This document shows, one piece after another, positions 1 through 10,780 of a DNA stretch of 64,000 bases. Both the position numbers and the translations under genes were made by a program. Numbering within the stretch: the first letter of the stretch is position 1; each line of letters starts with the position of its first letter. Origin of the DNA: Paramarasmius palmivorus (Eukaryota; Basidiomycota; Agaricomycetes; Agaricales; Marasmiaceae). The stretch lies in NCBI GenBank assembly GCA_037176845.1, contig JAYKXP010000041.1, positions 310,001 through 374,000 on the forward strand, given 5' to 3'. Under the pieces are notes generated by a model. It searched no databases. It was not told where the DNA came from and saw only the letters and a list, made by a program, of their open reading frames with translations.

Positions 1-2
1 AC

Positions 3-74
3 GGTGGTTATAGGATCATGCGCCACCGTCATGAAGAGACTTCTGAGGCGTTGGAGAAGATAATGGCTGAGTAG
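3..74 (+). CDS. C-terminal tail of a gene entering from the left (partial)
   Basis: An open frame runs from the window edge for 23 codons to a TAG at 72-74. The residues are charged and helix-like (the end reads HEETSEALEKIMAE). No start is visible and nothing can be said about function. It could be a chance open frame, since it is short; the plausible composition is the only support. Confidence 0.35.
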   Translation, partial: GGYRIMRHRHEETSEALEKIMAE

Positions 75-1230
75 TCGTCAAAGCTTCTAGTCCCCATCCC
101 CGCTTGATCTGATCCCAATAATACTCGACTTTACACGTTCCTTGCAGTTTGTGTTACTACGTTGTATTAAGGTTTTTGAACAGCTGGAGTGTAATCCCAC
201 ATTCATGCTTTGAATTTCGAAAATTTGACATGTCGGGATACTAAGCTGTTGCTGAAGAGATCAGGGATGTTTTTCTTGAGTAAAGTGCTAGATATTACGC
301 ACCTTCATCTGACCCCAAAGTAAATCAAGCTCCTTCTGACTTCACCTATGATCCTTCCATCGAGCTACGGGTCTAGTATGACTTGTTCAGCTCGGGTGCC
401 GAGCGTCTGACAGCCATGAGTGGTAAGGAGAACTAACAGACGATAAGGTTGGCTTGAGTTGGGGGCTTCATCTCGAGAATATTCAGATCTTTCAGATAGA
501 GTGGCAAAGGAAGGAATGGTACACAGTTATCGTGGTAGCAGCTAGCAACTTGGCAATGGCCGCTGACGCCAGTGTGACAATGTCACAGAGGTGTGTGATA
601 AGCTGGCTTCTTCAGAGTTCTTCAGAGTTCTTCACGTTCTTCCGCCGACGCGACGTTTCTCGTTCTCGCAGATGATCTTACTGGGCCCAAGTACTCATTA
701 CGGAGACTCCTTGGGTGATATGCTCATATTCGGATGAATCAAGCTACCCACTGGTCACCAAACACTTATCAGGTGCACGGTAACCTTGTTTCGAGGGTGA
801 GTCCTACTATAACTTTTCCCAACTTGTTAAACAACAATCATTCTCATGCCAACTGAAGGCACTTACTCTTCTACTCGGAAGCGCACTTGAGCCACCCTGG
901 AGCGGCCAATAGGCATGTGGATGTGAAGAAACGTTCACAGCAATTACCATCAAATCCCTCACTCCTGCAATCTTCTTCCATTATGGGGCGAAAGTGCGGA
1001 GCGCAGACTGACAGATCTCAAGGGCGGTTCTGCGTTCCTGGTCCGTATCGGTGGCGAAGAATAACTACATCCGCACCAGAACCCATGATCTTGGAGCATG
1101 GTACGCTGCACGTAAATCTCTTTCAGTATCTTCTTCTAGATCGTTGTGACACCCTTCCCTTCTACCTGAAAAATGGTATAACAACGCTCAATTTCAAGAC
1201 GAGACCCTCAATTCAGCCCCTCGAGACACA
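75..1230. other. Intergenic stretch, no convincing gene
   Basis: About 1.15 kb with only short open frames lacking splice logic or family resemblance. A short tandem of GTTCTTCAGA-like units lies near 608-640. A weak TATA-like stretch (TATAACA at 1177-1183) lies 54 bp before the ATG of the MACPF gene and may be its core promoter. Confidence 0.5.
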
Positions 1231-3425
1231 ATGAGCTCAACCTTACTCCAGAACCTCGCCTCTACCCAGGTATGCCCTTTCTCGCCCTTGTCCTTCGCAA
1301 CCTTGTACTAACACACTTATCTAGTCCATCGACGTGGACGATTTGATGGACTCTGATGGTCCATTTACTGTCCAGTCGATTGAATCGGCCATTTCGGAGG
1401 CTGCTCAGCGTTTCGAAGACACAAGCACTCCCGTGGTATGTCTTCATGGTGCAGAAGTCTGCTGCCTCACTCACAGATGACAGGCACCATCCAATGCGGC
1501 CAAGCCTAAATTCAAGAAGATGGCTTCGTCAGTAGACGGCGACACGCTCAATGACGTGGACAAAGACCAGGCCAGGAGGAACAAACTGGTAAATTATGTT
1601 CAAACACAGTAAATTATCTGGCTCATCTCCACCTGGTAGATCGACGACAACAATCTTCTGAAAGGAATTGTTATGACCCCCAATGGCCCACAGCCCAGTA
1701 GTCGAGAGCTGATTGTACGACCTAGCACCTTGCGTCCTGTCATCGACAATCGTGCCACCATCGACACGACCACCGTTGAAGCTGAATTCACTCAGACACT
1801 CATGGAATCTAACTACACCTCTGTGTCTGTCAAGGTTTCCACGCCCTAGTAAGTGCCTGCCGTCTGCGCGAGCTCACATACTGACTAGTAACCCGACAGT
1901 GTAACTGGGAGCGCAGAGTACTCGGAGAGTTCAAGCTACAAAAATACTGAGAACGAAAAGACCATTTTCATGTCGTCAAGGTACATGTTTCCGCAAGGCC
2001 GGATTGACTTCAGTATTCCCGGCTCTGGCTTCGCAAACGATGTTCAACTTAGCCCTGACTTTACGAACGCAATCACCACTGCTTTGGCCAAGTCAACACC
2101 TCCCGAGAAGCGTGAAGCGCTTTACAATGTGTTCCAAGAGTTTGGCCAGGTTTTCCGTGACAAGGTTCAGATTGGAGGTGTTCTCTCTGCACATAGTATG
2201 GACACATTCTCCAGGAGTGTAGGTTCAACTTATAGTGTCAGTGCCCCAGTTCGTACTTATTGTTACTCTCACAGGAAAACGAATCTGAAGTAAAGCAAGA
2301 TATCAAAGTCTCGCTTGAAGGCGCTGTGAATGGATGGGGCGGTGGCGGGTCAGCTGCACATGGTCAGTCTCTCGTCCTTTCACCTAGTCGGCTTCATGTT
2401 TACTGGTTTCAGGAAATACGAGCAGTACACTTACTACGAAACAGAACCGTACCGTCAACGTGAAGTATATCGTAAATGTAAGCAAACTGCTTTGTCAATA
2501 TCGAACTGTCTTCATCGATCGCACAGGGAGGGGACTATACTAAAATTCAGGACACCGGAGCCTGGATTGCCACGACAAACCAGTCGCAACATTGGCGTGT
2601 AATCGAAGTCACTTCAGTTGTTCCCGTTAGCGAGATGCTTCCGGAGCCGACCAAAACCACTGTCCGTAATCTCTTGAAGCCATTGCTTGGCAAGTTAGTC
2701 AAGTCCCGCTCTCATCCCGTTTTACGCTAATGTGTATATTGGTACTAGATGGGTGCCCGTTGAAAAGGTTCCAAGCACTAGCCAGTACCCAAAGGCTATC
2801 TATCGTCCCAAGGACGCTATTCCCGCTGGATGGTATTGGCTTGGCCATAGTGCTGACGCTTCCCAGGCACTGATTGTCAAGCCTACCTTCGCTCTGAAGG
2901 CGGGTCGCAACCCTGTTACGACCACTGGTCATGAAAGCTCAGGTCGGTCTCTGTGTCGCATTACAAGGTCATAGCGCTCAACGTCTCTGAAGGCATGACT
3001 GACCAACCAATTACGAACCTCCCCCAATACCAGTTCCTGTCCACCTACTTTGGAGGAGGGTCATACAATGCACCTCCGGGTTCTCTTTTTGCCGCTTTGC
3101 GTCCCGATCTCTTCCTGCAAGGTCGTTGGGAGTTGGTATGTGCCTCCAAATGACTTATCCCCTTACGCACTGGTTCACCGTTTCTCTTCCAAGTACGGAG
3201 ATGCTATCAGTACTGCGGTCTATGTTACAGTAAGTCTCGATTATGACGCAGAGGATTCCTAAGACTTATCAACTCGTGTAGAAAGCCGTACCTCCCAATG
3301 ATCCGGCAGACGAATGTTTCGACCTTCAGTCTGTCGTGCGCGTCAAGCTTCCGTCTGGTAGTCCCCCGAAGCCTCGATGGGTTCTCAAGAAGAATGTCGT
3401 GTGGCTCGATTCGGGCGAATACTGA
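1231..3425 (+). CDS. MACPF-domain protein with a C-terminal Vps62/DUF946-like module
   Basis: A multi-exon gene on the plus strand. It starts at ATG 1231 with the first intron at 1270-1324 (GTATGC...CTAG) and ends at TGA 3423-3425. The exon around 1970-2220 carries the glycine-rich MACPF signature (an FGQVF...VQIGGVLSAHS pattern), followed by a Gly/Trp-rich stretch and an exon with a W-x-VIEV-type motif near 2590. A separate module at about 2740-3420 has the GWYWLGHS motif seen in Vps62/DUF946 proteins. Proteins with MACPF domains oligomerise on membranes and form pores; in fungi they include pleurotolysin-B-type and other defence or interaction proteins. No signal peptide is evident, as in many fungal members. 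No break was seen, though not every small exon was verified. Domain family is seen in the sequence; pore formation is inference. Confidence 0.75.
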
Positions 3426-3671
3426 TATGTGGGTAGGAACGAATGGTATGAAGTTGTTGATGAAGTGTACAAATACTCAACCAACGATCGCGAATATGTA
3501 CCAAACTTGGTGTGACAATGAGAATACATGTTACTGGCGTTTATACAGCTTCGGTGAGGTACAATACATGGCATAAGACTATAAGCAGAGTATGGTAAAA
3601 GTGTACATTGTAAGTCCTAGAGCAGACAAGCGAAACCAGCGAGATAGGGTGTAGGCTAGCAATAGATTTAT

Positions 3672-4727
3672 CTAAGGAAATATAAACGAGTCATCACGAC
3701 GAACTTGAAGCACGGTGTCCACTGCTTGTCCGGTAGAGTTAATGAACGGATTGTGCGTAATCAACTCGCTGCTATACTTGTGTGCGTGATATGTAAGGGG
3801 TAGTACGAGGAACAGCCCAATCGCTAAAAGCAACACAAGGAAGAGAGCTGCCGTATTGCGCAATCCCCGAGTCGACAGACTCCTGCGTCCAACTTCTAGG
3901 TCTTCTCTATTCCAGTCATCATCATCAGCTTCAACATCGGTGTCTAGCGCAGGGTCATATGCATACGCCACCATACCTCGTTCGGAAGCACCCAACGAAG
4001 GATACTTGGAATCGGAAGATACGGACACGACAGTTTCACCTGATGAAGAAGCAATGGACGCACGATGCCCATCACTGCCGCTAAGCCGAGGAGGTGACTG
4101 TAAACCGTCGTCATCTGAAATGTCGACCAAACGATAGAGGATCATAGAACTCCGCGAAGCCCGGGAACGATGACCAAGAGCACGAGCCTCCTCCGATGGT
4201 AGCCTCGCCACTGCCGTGTTCCCGAACGTGTCGTAGACCTTTCCAAATGGTGTCTCTGGCGGTGATTGTGACTGCGGAGATGATGAAGGATTCAATGGAG
4301 ATGAGATAAAAGTTCGGGATGATGTAGAACGCGACGGGATGCTTTGGGTGTTTACTGCCTCCATATGTCCACTGTTCCAAACTGGGTTCGTGAGTAGGGC
4401 CACGGTCTCTGTTCCGGATCCAAGGTTTGGTGGGTCAGCACCATCCACATGGAAAGGTTTCGGAGTATCAGATCCCACAGATAGCCTCCGCGTGTAGGGT
4501 AACCTTGACTCGGAATTATTGGGTGAGTGGCGACGAACGACATTGTCTGGACTCGGTGAAGCGGTGACTGCTCTGCTCGGAATTTTGATTGTTGAAGCAG
4601 GAGAACTACTCTCGGAGCCTTGGGCGCGTCGTTCCGATCCGCTTTGATGGGCTGTCATTCGATCGAAATAGCTTTCGAAGTTTGCGTACGGGTCGTTGGA
4701 GACGCGGGAATATGACTGGGGAGACAT
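3672..4727 (-). CDS. Ser/Pro-rich single-pass membrane protein (Kre6/Skn1-like N-terminus without GH16)
   Basis: An intronless frame of 351 residues starting at ATG 4727. The first about 270 residues are Ser/Pro-rich and look cytosolic and disordered. One strong hydrophobic segment (NTAALFLVLLLAIGLFLVLP) follows near residue 300, then about 40 residues containing NPFINSTGQA. Basic residues before the helix suggest a type II orientation. This layout and the NSTGQ motif recall the amino-terminal anchor of Kre6/Skn1 beta-1,6-glucan synthesis proteins, but the large GH16-like lumenal domain is absent: the frame stops at 3672, only 247 bp from the end of the convergent MACPF gene. It may be a truncated relative or an unrelated type II protein. 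A TATA-like box lies about 50 bp upstream. Confidence 0.6.
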   Translation of the reverse strand: MSPQSYSRVSNDPYANFESYFDRMTAHQSGSERRAQGSESSSPASTIKIPSRAVTASPSPDNVVRRHSPNNSESRLPYTRRLSVGSDTPKPFHVDGADPPNLGSGTETVALLTNPVWNSGHMEAVNTQSIPSRSTSSRTFISSPLNPSSSPQSQSPPETPFGKVYDTFGNTAVARLPSEEARALGHRSRASRSSMILYRLVDISDDDGLQSPPRLSGSDGHRASIASSSGETVVSVSSDSKYPSLGASERGMVAYAYDPALDTDVEADDDDWNREDLEVGRRSLSTRGLRNTAALFLVLLLAIGLFLVLPLTYHAHKYSSELITHNPFINSTGQAVDTVLQVRRDDSFIFP

Positions 4728-4777
4728 TGTTGGGCGCGAAGGGAAGGGAGTGCAACATGGTTGATGGGCCGTAGCAT

Positions 4778-4783
4778 TTATAC
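4778..4783 (-). promoter_or_regulatory. TATA-like box of the membrane-protein gene
   Basis: Reads TATAAA on the minus strand, about 51-56 bp before ATG 4727. The same spacing is seen before several other genes here. Confidence 0.4.
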
Positions 4784-5509
4784 ATGTCTGGGTAGTATGG
4801 ACTGTCCGACACCGTGTACAGCATCTTAACAGAAACCGGATTAGTTCATGTCTATTACACCATCAGCCCCTTATCTCCTCCATGTCAAACATGGGACGTA
4901 CTTGCCGAGAAAACTTTATCGCAAGCCGCTTGCCTCTTTCTTCAATCAGGCCGTAATTCTAGGATGTTTTAATCAGATAGGCTTTCGTTTGTGGGAATGT
5001 ACACCAACTTACCAAGACTCTCTCTCAAGTTACTCGACGTGTAGATTATAGAATGGCGAATTCAGCCCGACACGACAAAGTAAACAATGAGCGCGGTGGC
5101 TGTGTAACCCCTTTCTGCTATGTTTAGTGCCTTCCTGTGTGGTCTCGAGTCTAGTATGTTTTCAGTCAGCGTTAAACGTTAAGCGTTCAACGGGCGCGTC
5201 GCCGATGAGAAAAGGAAGACTCAACAGTCGCGTGCGAGTGTTCCAGGATGATGTAGAGCATGAACGTGGCATGTGCAGACCGTGTCCAACTTCACAAGAC
5301 ATCTGTTTCGCAAGAGGAATCGGTCTGAATTTCTTCACGTTGAGGTCGAAGGATTAACCTTTCAGCGCGTATTTGATGGATCGGAAGCGCACTCACCCGA
5401 TATTTTCGGATCCCATTTCTCTGTTTCTCAAGGCACCGAGACTATATCAAGTATAGTGATAAAATGCAGGCACTGCTGAATGGAAAAGGGAATTTCTATT
5501 CAGAATCTT
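4784..5509. other. Intergenic stretch, nothing recognised
   Basis: About 0.7 kb between the start of the membrane-protein gene and the 3' end of the QTRT2-like gene. Only short open frames without family resemblance. Confidence 0.5.
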
Positions 5510-7150
5510 CTATTCAGACTTCGTGGTTTCTGTATCCTCCACCTGTTTCTCCCGCTTCAGACTTCCCTTCCCTCTAAGACGTTCCACCTCAGCCCAACAG
5601 GCACGTGCCTCATCATACAGAGCAATTCCAATTCCAACGTCCCTGACTGCAGCTGTCACCGGCGGTGTGGTACCCCCAGTCTCTACTCCCACCTCAAAAC
5701 CACCAGCTGTCACTCCCTCAGCCTCTGCAACAACCGCCTCGACGACTTCCGCCACCTTCTCTACCACAGCTTGTACTTCACTGGAGCTTGTATACCCCGA
5801 ATCGTAGTATTCGAAGAACCTCTCCACTTCGTTCTCGAAATCTGGAGTGGATAGAACGTGTCTCACTCCTGACAAGAATGCGGAAATGATTTCCAGATTA
5901 TGAGAAACGAGGAGTGAATGGGCTGACATCTCGTGTGTATGGAGTAAATGATGGATGTAGGCGCGTGTATGTGATAGATGGTTTCCAGAGGTCTCTGGCT
6001 CGCTATCAACGACGCTGTGCCGGATGATCGTTTCTGGAGCACGGCCGATAGGTGTGCAGGCAATACAAGGACATTGTACCGTAGATTGCGAGTTCACGAG
6101 AGGGGCGAAATCTGTCCGGTAAACAACGTCGTAGAGATTATGACCTAGATCTTGTTTGCCGTTTCCGCGTGCTTTGGGAGGTAAGCCAGAGTATGTGTCG
6201 GAACTGGCCGCTGCAGGCGCAGGGAACTCGAAATCGAGCGCAACCCCCCATTGTGCCAACTTGACAGCCCATTCTGCGCCGAATATGTCAATACCGACAT
6301 CCCGAATCAGCTTGAGCATATCATGGGGACCCCTGATTTGGTTCGCAGCATCAGAAGTGAGCGATGAACTGTGTGCGATCCTTGGCTTGGTGACGCTCAA
6401 GAGGTCAAGAGAGGCCCGTATGAGTTCCGTAGGGCCATCTACAACATATCCCCCGACCGCATCATTTAAGCAAGATAGCTCTAACGGCTTCAAAGAGTCA
6501 ATTTCGGTAGGATGTAAGGGTTCGATGAGGGTTCGCGCAAACGCAGATCTGGCAGGAATACTTTGATTTCCGGGCATCTGGAGTAAAATTGTGGGTATCT
6601 TGTGAGGCTCTGCTGTCGGTTTCAGCAAATGAACCAACCACTCCGCTGTCCTTTCCACACTTTTCATCAACCTCTTCTGCGACGTGACCGGCTGAGAATC
6701 CACCAACGCGTACACCACATCCGGCTCCGCTTTTGCTACGTGCTGCTTCCAATCCTCTGGCGTCACCTTCTTTACTCCTCTAACACACCAAGCGGTCACA
6801 AATTTCCCCGTATTTGGTGGCATCTCCCTCGTATCGCCCAGATCTCTGAGCGACATGCTGACTATATGTCTATCGCGTTTGAAGCCCAGAACTTCATGCA
6901 TTGGAGTGCCTAGAGTTAAAATAGGCGGCCTGCATTCTAAGAATGATTCGAATGGTACGTGCACCCAAGATAAAGACCTTGTACGAAGGAGATTGTCGCG
7001 AGAGAGATGGGGAACGACTCCTCGAGAAGTCGGGGCGATTAAATTGGGAGTTGGGAGGCTTATTGCATTTTTGTATGTCAATTGACCGAGACGAGGCCCA
7101 AATTTAGAAGGATTTGAGGCTGCTGGTGAGAGTTCGAAAGAAAGGGCCAT
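5510..7150 (-). CDS. QTRT2: Queuine tRNA-ribosyltransferase accessory subunit 2 (QTRT2-like)
   Basis: Single-exon frame of 546 residues. The start chosen is ATG 7148-7150 (MALSFELSPAAS...), because QTRT2 proteins begin at this point; 27 extra in-frame codons upstream look like leader. The C-terminal half carries the zinc site typical of tRNA-guanine transglycosylases: CPCIACTP followed by THRAYIHHLLHTHEMSAHSL and a downstream HNL. A GGYVVDG segment replaces the catalytic-subunit glycine loop. In eukaryotes QTRT2 pairs with the catalytic QTRT1 to exchange G34 for queuine in tRNAs for Asp, Asn, His and Tyr, at the mitochondrial surface in animals. The last about 70 residues, Ala/Val/Glu-rich, extend beyond the usual family end. 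No QTRT1 is in the window. Confidence 0.85.
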   Translation of the reverse strand: MALSFELSPAASNPSKFGPRLGQLTYKNAISLPTPNLIAPTSRGVVPHLSRDNLLRTRSLSWVHVPFESFLECRPPILTLGTPMHEVLGFKRDRHIVSMSLRDLGDTREMPPNTGKFVTAWCVRGVKKVTPEDWKQHVAKAEPDVVYALVDSQPVTSQKRLMKSVERTAEWLVHLLKPTAEPHKIPTILLQMPGNQSIPARSAFARTLIEPLHPTEIDSLKPLELSCLNDAVGGYVVDGPTELIRASLDLLSVTKPRIAHSSSLTSDAANQIRGPHDMLKLIRDVGIDIFGAEWAVKLAQWGVALDFEFPAPAAASSDTYSGLPPKARGNGKQDLGHNLYDVVYRTDFAPLVNSQSTVQCPCIACTPIGRAPETIIRHSVVDSEPETSGNHLSHTRAYIHHLLHTHEMSAHSLLVSHNLEIISAFLSGVRHVLSTPDFENEVERFFEYYDSGYTSSSEVQAVVEKVAEVVEAVVAEAEGVTAGGFEVGVETGGTTPPVTAAVRDVGIGIALYDEARACWAEVERLRGKGSLKREKQVEDTETTKSE

Positions 7151-7980
7151 TTTCGAGATTTTTGCAAGTTCGCCAGGAACCATTTCCTGAATCGGAAATT
7201 CCAATTCTTGCTTTCTTCCCACCACCATCATGGCCGCACCATTGCCAGCACTATGATTTGAGAAGCTTCATCGTGGAAGTGTTCATAGCATGCCAGGTAT
7301 TTATTTACTGATAATCACGGGCTCATTTGTTGTTGATGTCCCTAGGGTCCTAAGGTTTCCAGGTTATCAAGTTTCTAATTTTGTCAAAACGTGGCCAGTG
7401 GCTGGAGTTGATTGACTGTTCGCTCCTTCTGCACTGCTGTACCTCTCATTCCCCATTCACATAAATCCGAAACCCTGTTTGATCAGGTTTGAAAATTTGA
7501 TGATTTCTATGTGACAACTCATCCAAAATGACGTGGTGCAACCCTGAAGCGACTTGTTAATAACTTGGGTGTTTCATGTCACAGAGCTTCTTCGCCTAGA
7601 TCTACTCCTGCCTCGCCCTACGGATAGCATGTGGTACATCGAGACTCTTTGTTACCTTCTTAACAAAAACCTCAAGAAGTCCACGAAAGACGTGCTTACT
7701 ATTGGCCACTCTTAGCAAGCCGTGTATACATGCGTGTCCGACATTTGTTCAATGACAACCCTGCCACTGTATTAGACATCGGAGACGAGGCAGCCGGGTA
7801 ACCGTACGTATTCTTGAAATTCCTTTTTGGCTAGGCATAGAATTCACCCCTTGTGGTAAATTATGCTCGATCTCATCGCAGATCATCTATGTCGGTGCAT
7901 AAACTGCACCGACGTATGTTTTTCCCATAGGCTTACCAGACTACCAGTGAACTCGCGGTGCTTCGGGACCCCAACTGATC
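7151..7980. other. Intergenic stretch with a perfect hairpin
   Basis: About 830 bp without a recognised gene. It contains a 9-bp perfect inverted repeat at 7891-7913, listed separately. It may hold the divergent promoters of the QTRT2-like gene and the small gene at 7981. Confidence 0.5.
7891..7913. repeat. Perfect 9-bp inverted repeat (hairpin)
   Basis: GTCGGTGCA at 7891-7899 and its exact complement TGCACCGAC at 7905-7913 flank a 5-base loop (TAAAC). It lies about 70 bp before the ATG of the small gene at 7981. It could be a dyad protein-binding site or an RNA hairpin in the leader. Confidence 0.6.
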
Positions 7981-8568
7981 ATGCCTACTCCCTACAACCT
8001 GTTTCCCCTGTACTGCACGACGCCGATGTTACCACAGGTCGGTCTCTTCTCAATCCCCGCGCCGCTCTTTGTTTTCATCCAGCCGCTCACTATTACCCTT
8101 TAGGTCATTAGCACCCTACTCCGAGACTCAGCATCAGACCCATCTCTCACGAGCGCGGAATTCGCCCTGGTTCTCAAACGGAATGAGCAGCCTATTATCC
8201 TCGGGGAAGAAAATCTCCCCTCGACTAGCTCCATTGAATCCGACTTCGTCGGAGAGACGCCACAATCGATAGCCAGATACACCGCTCAGCAATTTCAAAG
8301 TCACTCTCCAATTTCCAGTACGATCAGCGTCATACTCGACGAACGATCCACGAGAGATGCTACATGCATAATTGTCAAGTCATTCAGGACAATGCCTGCC
8401 GCTGGAGTGAATGGGAAAGGTGTCGGGGAGAAAGATGGAATACAAGTTCTGCATGTCCGGATACCATTTTCGCTTTGCGGTTGTCTTTTTGGCGTTCATA
8501 CAGGTTTGGGGTTGATGATGGAGGACATGGTGGAGTGTACAGATACAAGTGGTGTATTCTGCCTATGA
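7981..8568 (+). CDS. Small two-exon protein of unknown function (about 173 aa)
   Basis: Exon 1 is 7981-8037 (MPTPYNLFPLY...), the intron 8038-8103 (GTCGGT...CTTTAG), and exon 2 8104-8568, ending in TGA. The intron keeps phase 0 and exon 2 is open for 154 codons without needing a local ATG. Residues such as SSTISVILDERSTRDATCII suggest a folded alpha/beta protein. A weak likeness to DUF6924 (a conserved D-x-R-T followed by a hydrophobic strand) is possible but not secure. An in-frame stop lies at 7948-7950, upstream of the chosen ATG. The splice donor is not a strong consensus, so the first exon is the least certain part. Confidence 0.4.
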
Positions 8569-8762
8569 CTGCTTCCTTCGAATCTACCTTCAAATCTCAT
8601 TCGGATACCGTTCATTTCATTCAATTCTTGTACATTGGTTTAGTGGTGTTTTAAAATGTGTAATTTGTGATTGATACAAGCGCCCACAACAGCTTGCCTC
8701 TCCCAAATCGGCAGCTCAAAGACGGCCCATAATTAGCATTCAGCGCTCAACCTCGAGCTTCC

Positions 8763-10403
8763 TCAAGAATATGCCTCGGGCTTCATCCCGCCAGTTCGCA
8801 TCGATGGTACATATCCAAGTAATATCTTCTGGGCATACCCCGGACCCACTTGAATAACCCTGAACGCTACTTTTTCTTGTAACTTTCTGAGCCTTTCCGT
8901 TGGAAGATTGATTCCTTGCAATCTAAATATCGTGTGGATCTCCAGACATGCTGAGGATAACAAAGTCCCGCGTTCTTCCAACACCTGGGCGAATTCCTTG
9001 ACTATTGATTGGATATCCGGGGTGATGCACAATCTCAAGGAACGAAGAATTGGGAGGAAGGACAGAGAACGAAGTTTTCCGAAAATCTCTGCCGTAAATA
9101 ACGGCGGTGTCTCCTCCCTGACAATGATCCGACGATACGGTTCTCGTAGAGACAGATCAGTGAGAGATGGCATACTTTCGAGGAGCGCGAGCAGATTGTC
9201 CCCGCCAAGGGCAATCCCACTGATGCGAAGCGATCGGAGCGCTGCCTGACTGAGTATGTGCATTCGTTGAGTGGGAGATGGCTCTTCCGAGAGGGAAAGA
9301 GATTCGCAGGTGGAACGGATAAGTAAATCGACTGTGGATTGCACCAACTCAGCTCCTTCTGGCATGAAAGTTGATGCTATCATGGATCTGTTCGTGTACG
9401 CGAGGTGCGTAAGGCACGGGAGTTTCAGCGTGTTTTGGATAAGTGAAATTCCCTTCCAAAAGCCATCGTCAGAAAATCCGAACGATAGCGTACGAAGGTT
9501 GGGATGTAGGATGGATAGCCACGGCGACTCCTCCCGGAGACAGTGCACCTCTTCTGCGCGGGTTATTATGCTAAAATGTACAGTGTCGAGGGAAGGGAAG
9601 GATTTGAGCGCCCATAAAGTAGTGGAGGGGGTTGTTTCGAGATCCAAATGGGTGACAAAATGACTGGAGAATAACGATGGGTATTCGTGAGGCCCAGTAA
9701 CAAAAGTCATGTCGACATTGCGCAGATTGTAGCGCTGGTCATCAGGGAAGATATCGGGCATTTCGTTGAGGAAGTGATTGATACTAGCCTGCCGGGAGTC
9801 AAGTTTCAATGTCTCTAGCTTGACTAGCTTGTGCTGGATATGCCGCATAAAATGCATCACTTCTGCATGATCAGGGGAGCAGTCGATGTGCAATTCTTGG
9901 ATCCGACCTGCGTTGGACAAGATCTGTTGCAAGGGATGATTGCGAACGGTTCTCGGATGTTCCCTCGCAATATCAGAAAGAAAGGTCTCAGCGCACGGTG
10001 TGTGGTAACTAAGACCTATAAGACTAATAGCGAGAGGTGCATCTGCCGAAAGTCGAATATGAGCTTGAAAGGATCTGAATACTCCCTCAGAAAAGAAGCT
10101 GAAGCTTCCGCGCGTGGAATCGGGGGGTATATGGCATCCCAAACAGCTGGGGTACTCGAAGTCCAAGGTTAGCCTACTCCATATCTCTCGTGTAAAGTGA
10201 GATATGGTACGCCAACGTCGGCATACTTTGGCTAGCTGTGATGCCTCGGAGGTAGATTCAGAATGCGAAAAGGTGTTGCTGGTCACGGTATAGTCGAATA
10301 CGATTGAGAGAAGCTCGGGTGGAAGGCGGTTTATTGGGGAGTCGTAATGAGGTTGCGAAACTATGTCAACGGTATTGTCGAGATTTAGCACATCGACGTC
10401 CAT
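8763..10403 (-). CDS. F-box protein with degenerate leucine-rich repeats
   Basis: Intronless frame of 546 residues from ATG 10403. Residues about 24-70 form an F-box (INRLPPELLSIVFDYTV, then a conserved VCRRWRTIS segment and an IWSRL motif), as in the large agaricomycete F-box-like family. The rest alternates hydrophobic leucine/isoleucine stretches typical of degenerate LRRs (for example LRSLSFLPILRSLRLCI near residue 430). F-box proteins bind Skp1 and recruit substrates to SCF ubiquitin ligases; the substrate here is unknown. It is a member of a very expanded family, with no sign of truncation. Confidence 0.85.
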   Translation of the reverse strand: MDVDVLNLDNTVDIVSQPHYDSPINRLPPELLSIVFDYTVTSNTFSHSESTSEASQLAKVCRRWRTISHFTREIWSRLTLDFEYPSCLGCHIPPDSTRGSFSFFSEGVFRSFQAHIRLSADAPLAISLIGLSYHTPCAETFLSDIAREHPRTVRNHPLQQILSNAGRIQELHIDCSPDHAEVMHFMRHIQHKLVKLETLKLDSRQASINHFLNEMPDIFPDDQRYNLRNVDMTFVTGPHEYPSLFSSHFVTHLDLETTPSTTLWALKSFPSLDTVHFSIITRAEEVHCLREESPWLSILHPNLRTLSFGFSDDGFWKGISLIQNTLKLPCLTHLAYTNRSMIASTFMPEGAELVQSTVDLLIRSTCESLSLSEEPSPTQRMHILSQAALRSLRISGIALGGDNLLALLESMPSLTDLSLREPYRRIIVREETPPLFTAEIFGKLRSLSFLPILRSLRLCITPDIQSIVKEFAQVLEERGTLLSSACLEIHTIFRLQGINLPTERLRKLQEKVAFRVIQVGPGYAQKILLGYVPSMRTGGMKPEAYS

Positions 10404-10780
10404 ATCGGATGAAAGAAAGTTAGAAGACTGTGCTACACTCTCTGGCTAGACGGTTTGAATGGGCAAGTCGTGATCTCTGGATGCTGTAGGTCAGCTTCAG
10501 AATCTAAATTCTTTTGAAACAGTAAGCACCTCGAGAAGACAGCTAGTTGTCTAGGCTCGCAAACTTGGCGTTCGAGATTGGATGAGCCTTGGCTTCAAAG
10601 GCCCAAGAGCCTCCAGAGGCTTGTGATGAGAGTACTCGGTCGAGACTCAACAGTGTCAACAAGATGAAACCGTCAGTGTCACTTACATAAGCGCCCTTTC
10701 GGAACTGACCGCATCGATGAATTTCAATGAGACTAGGCATTCAAGCAAGTATAGTACATCAATAATTCACGCTTCAATTT
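10404..10780. other. Intergenic stretch, nothing convincing
   Basis: About 380 bp between the F-box gene and the transketolase stop. A short minus-strand frame (10543-10740) begins with a true ATG and contains a GTAAGT donor, but gives only a tiny product; probably transketolase 3' region. Confidence 0.45.

Noticed and set aside
10543..10740. Short ORF after transketolase
   Set aside because: Only 18 codons before a splice donor and no sensible continuation.
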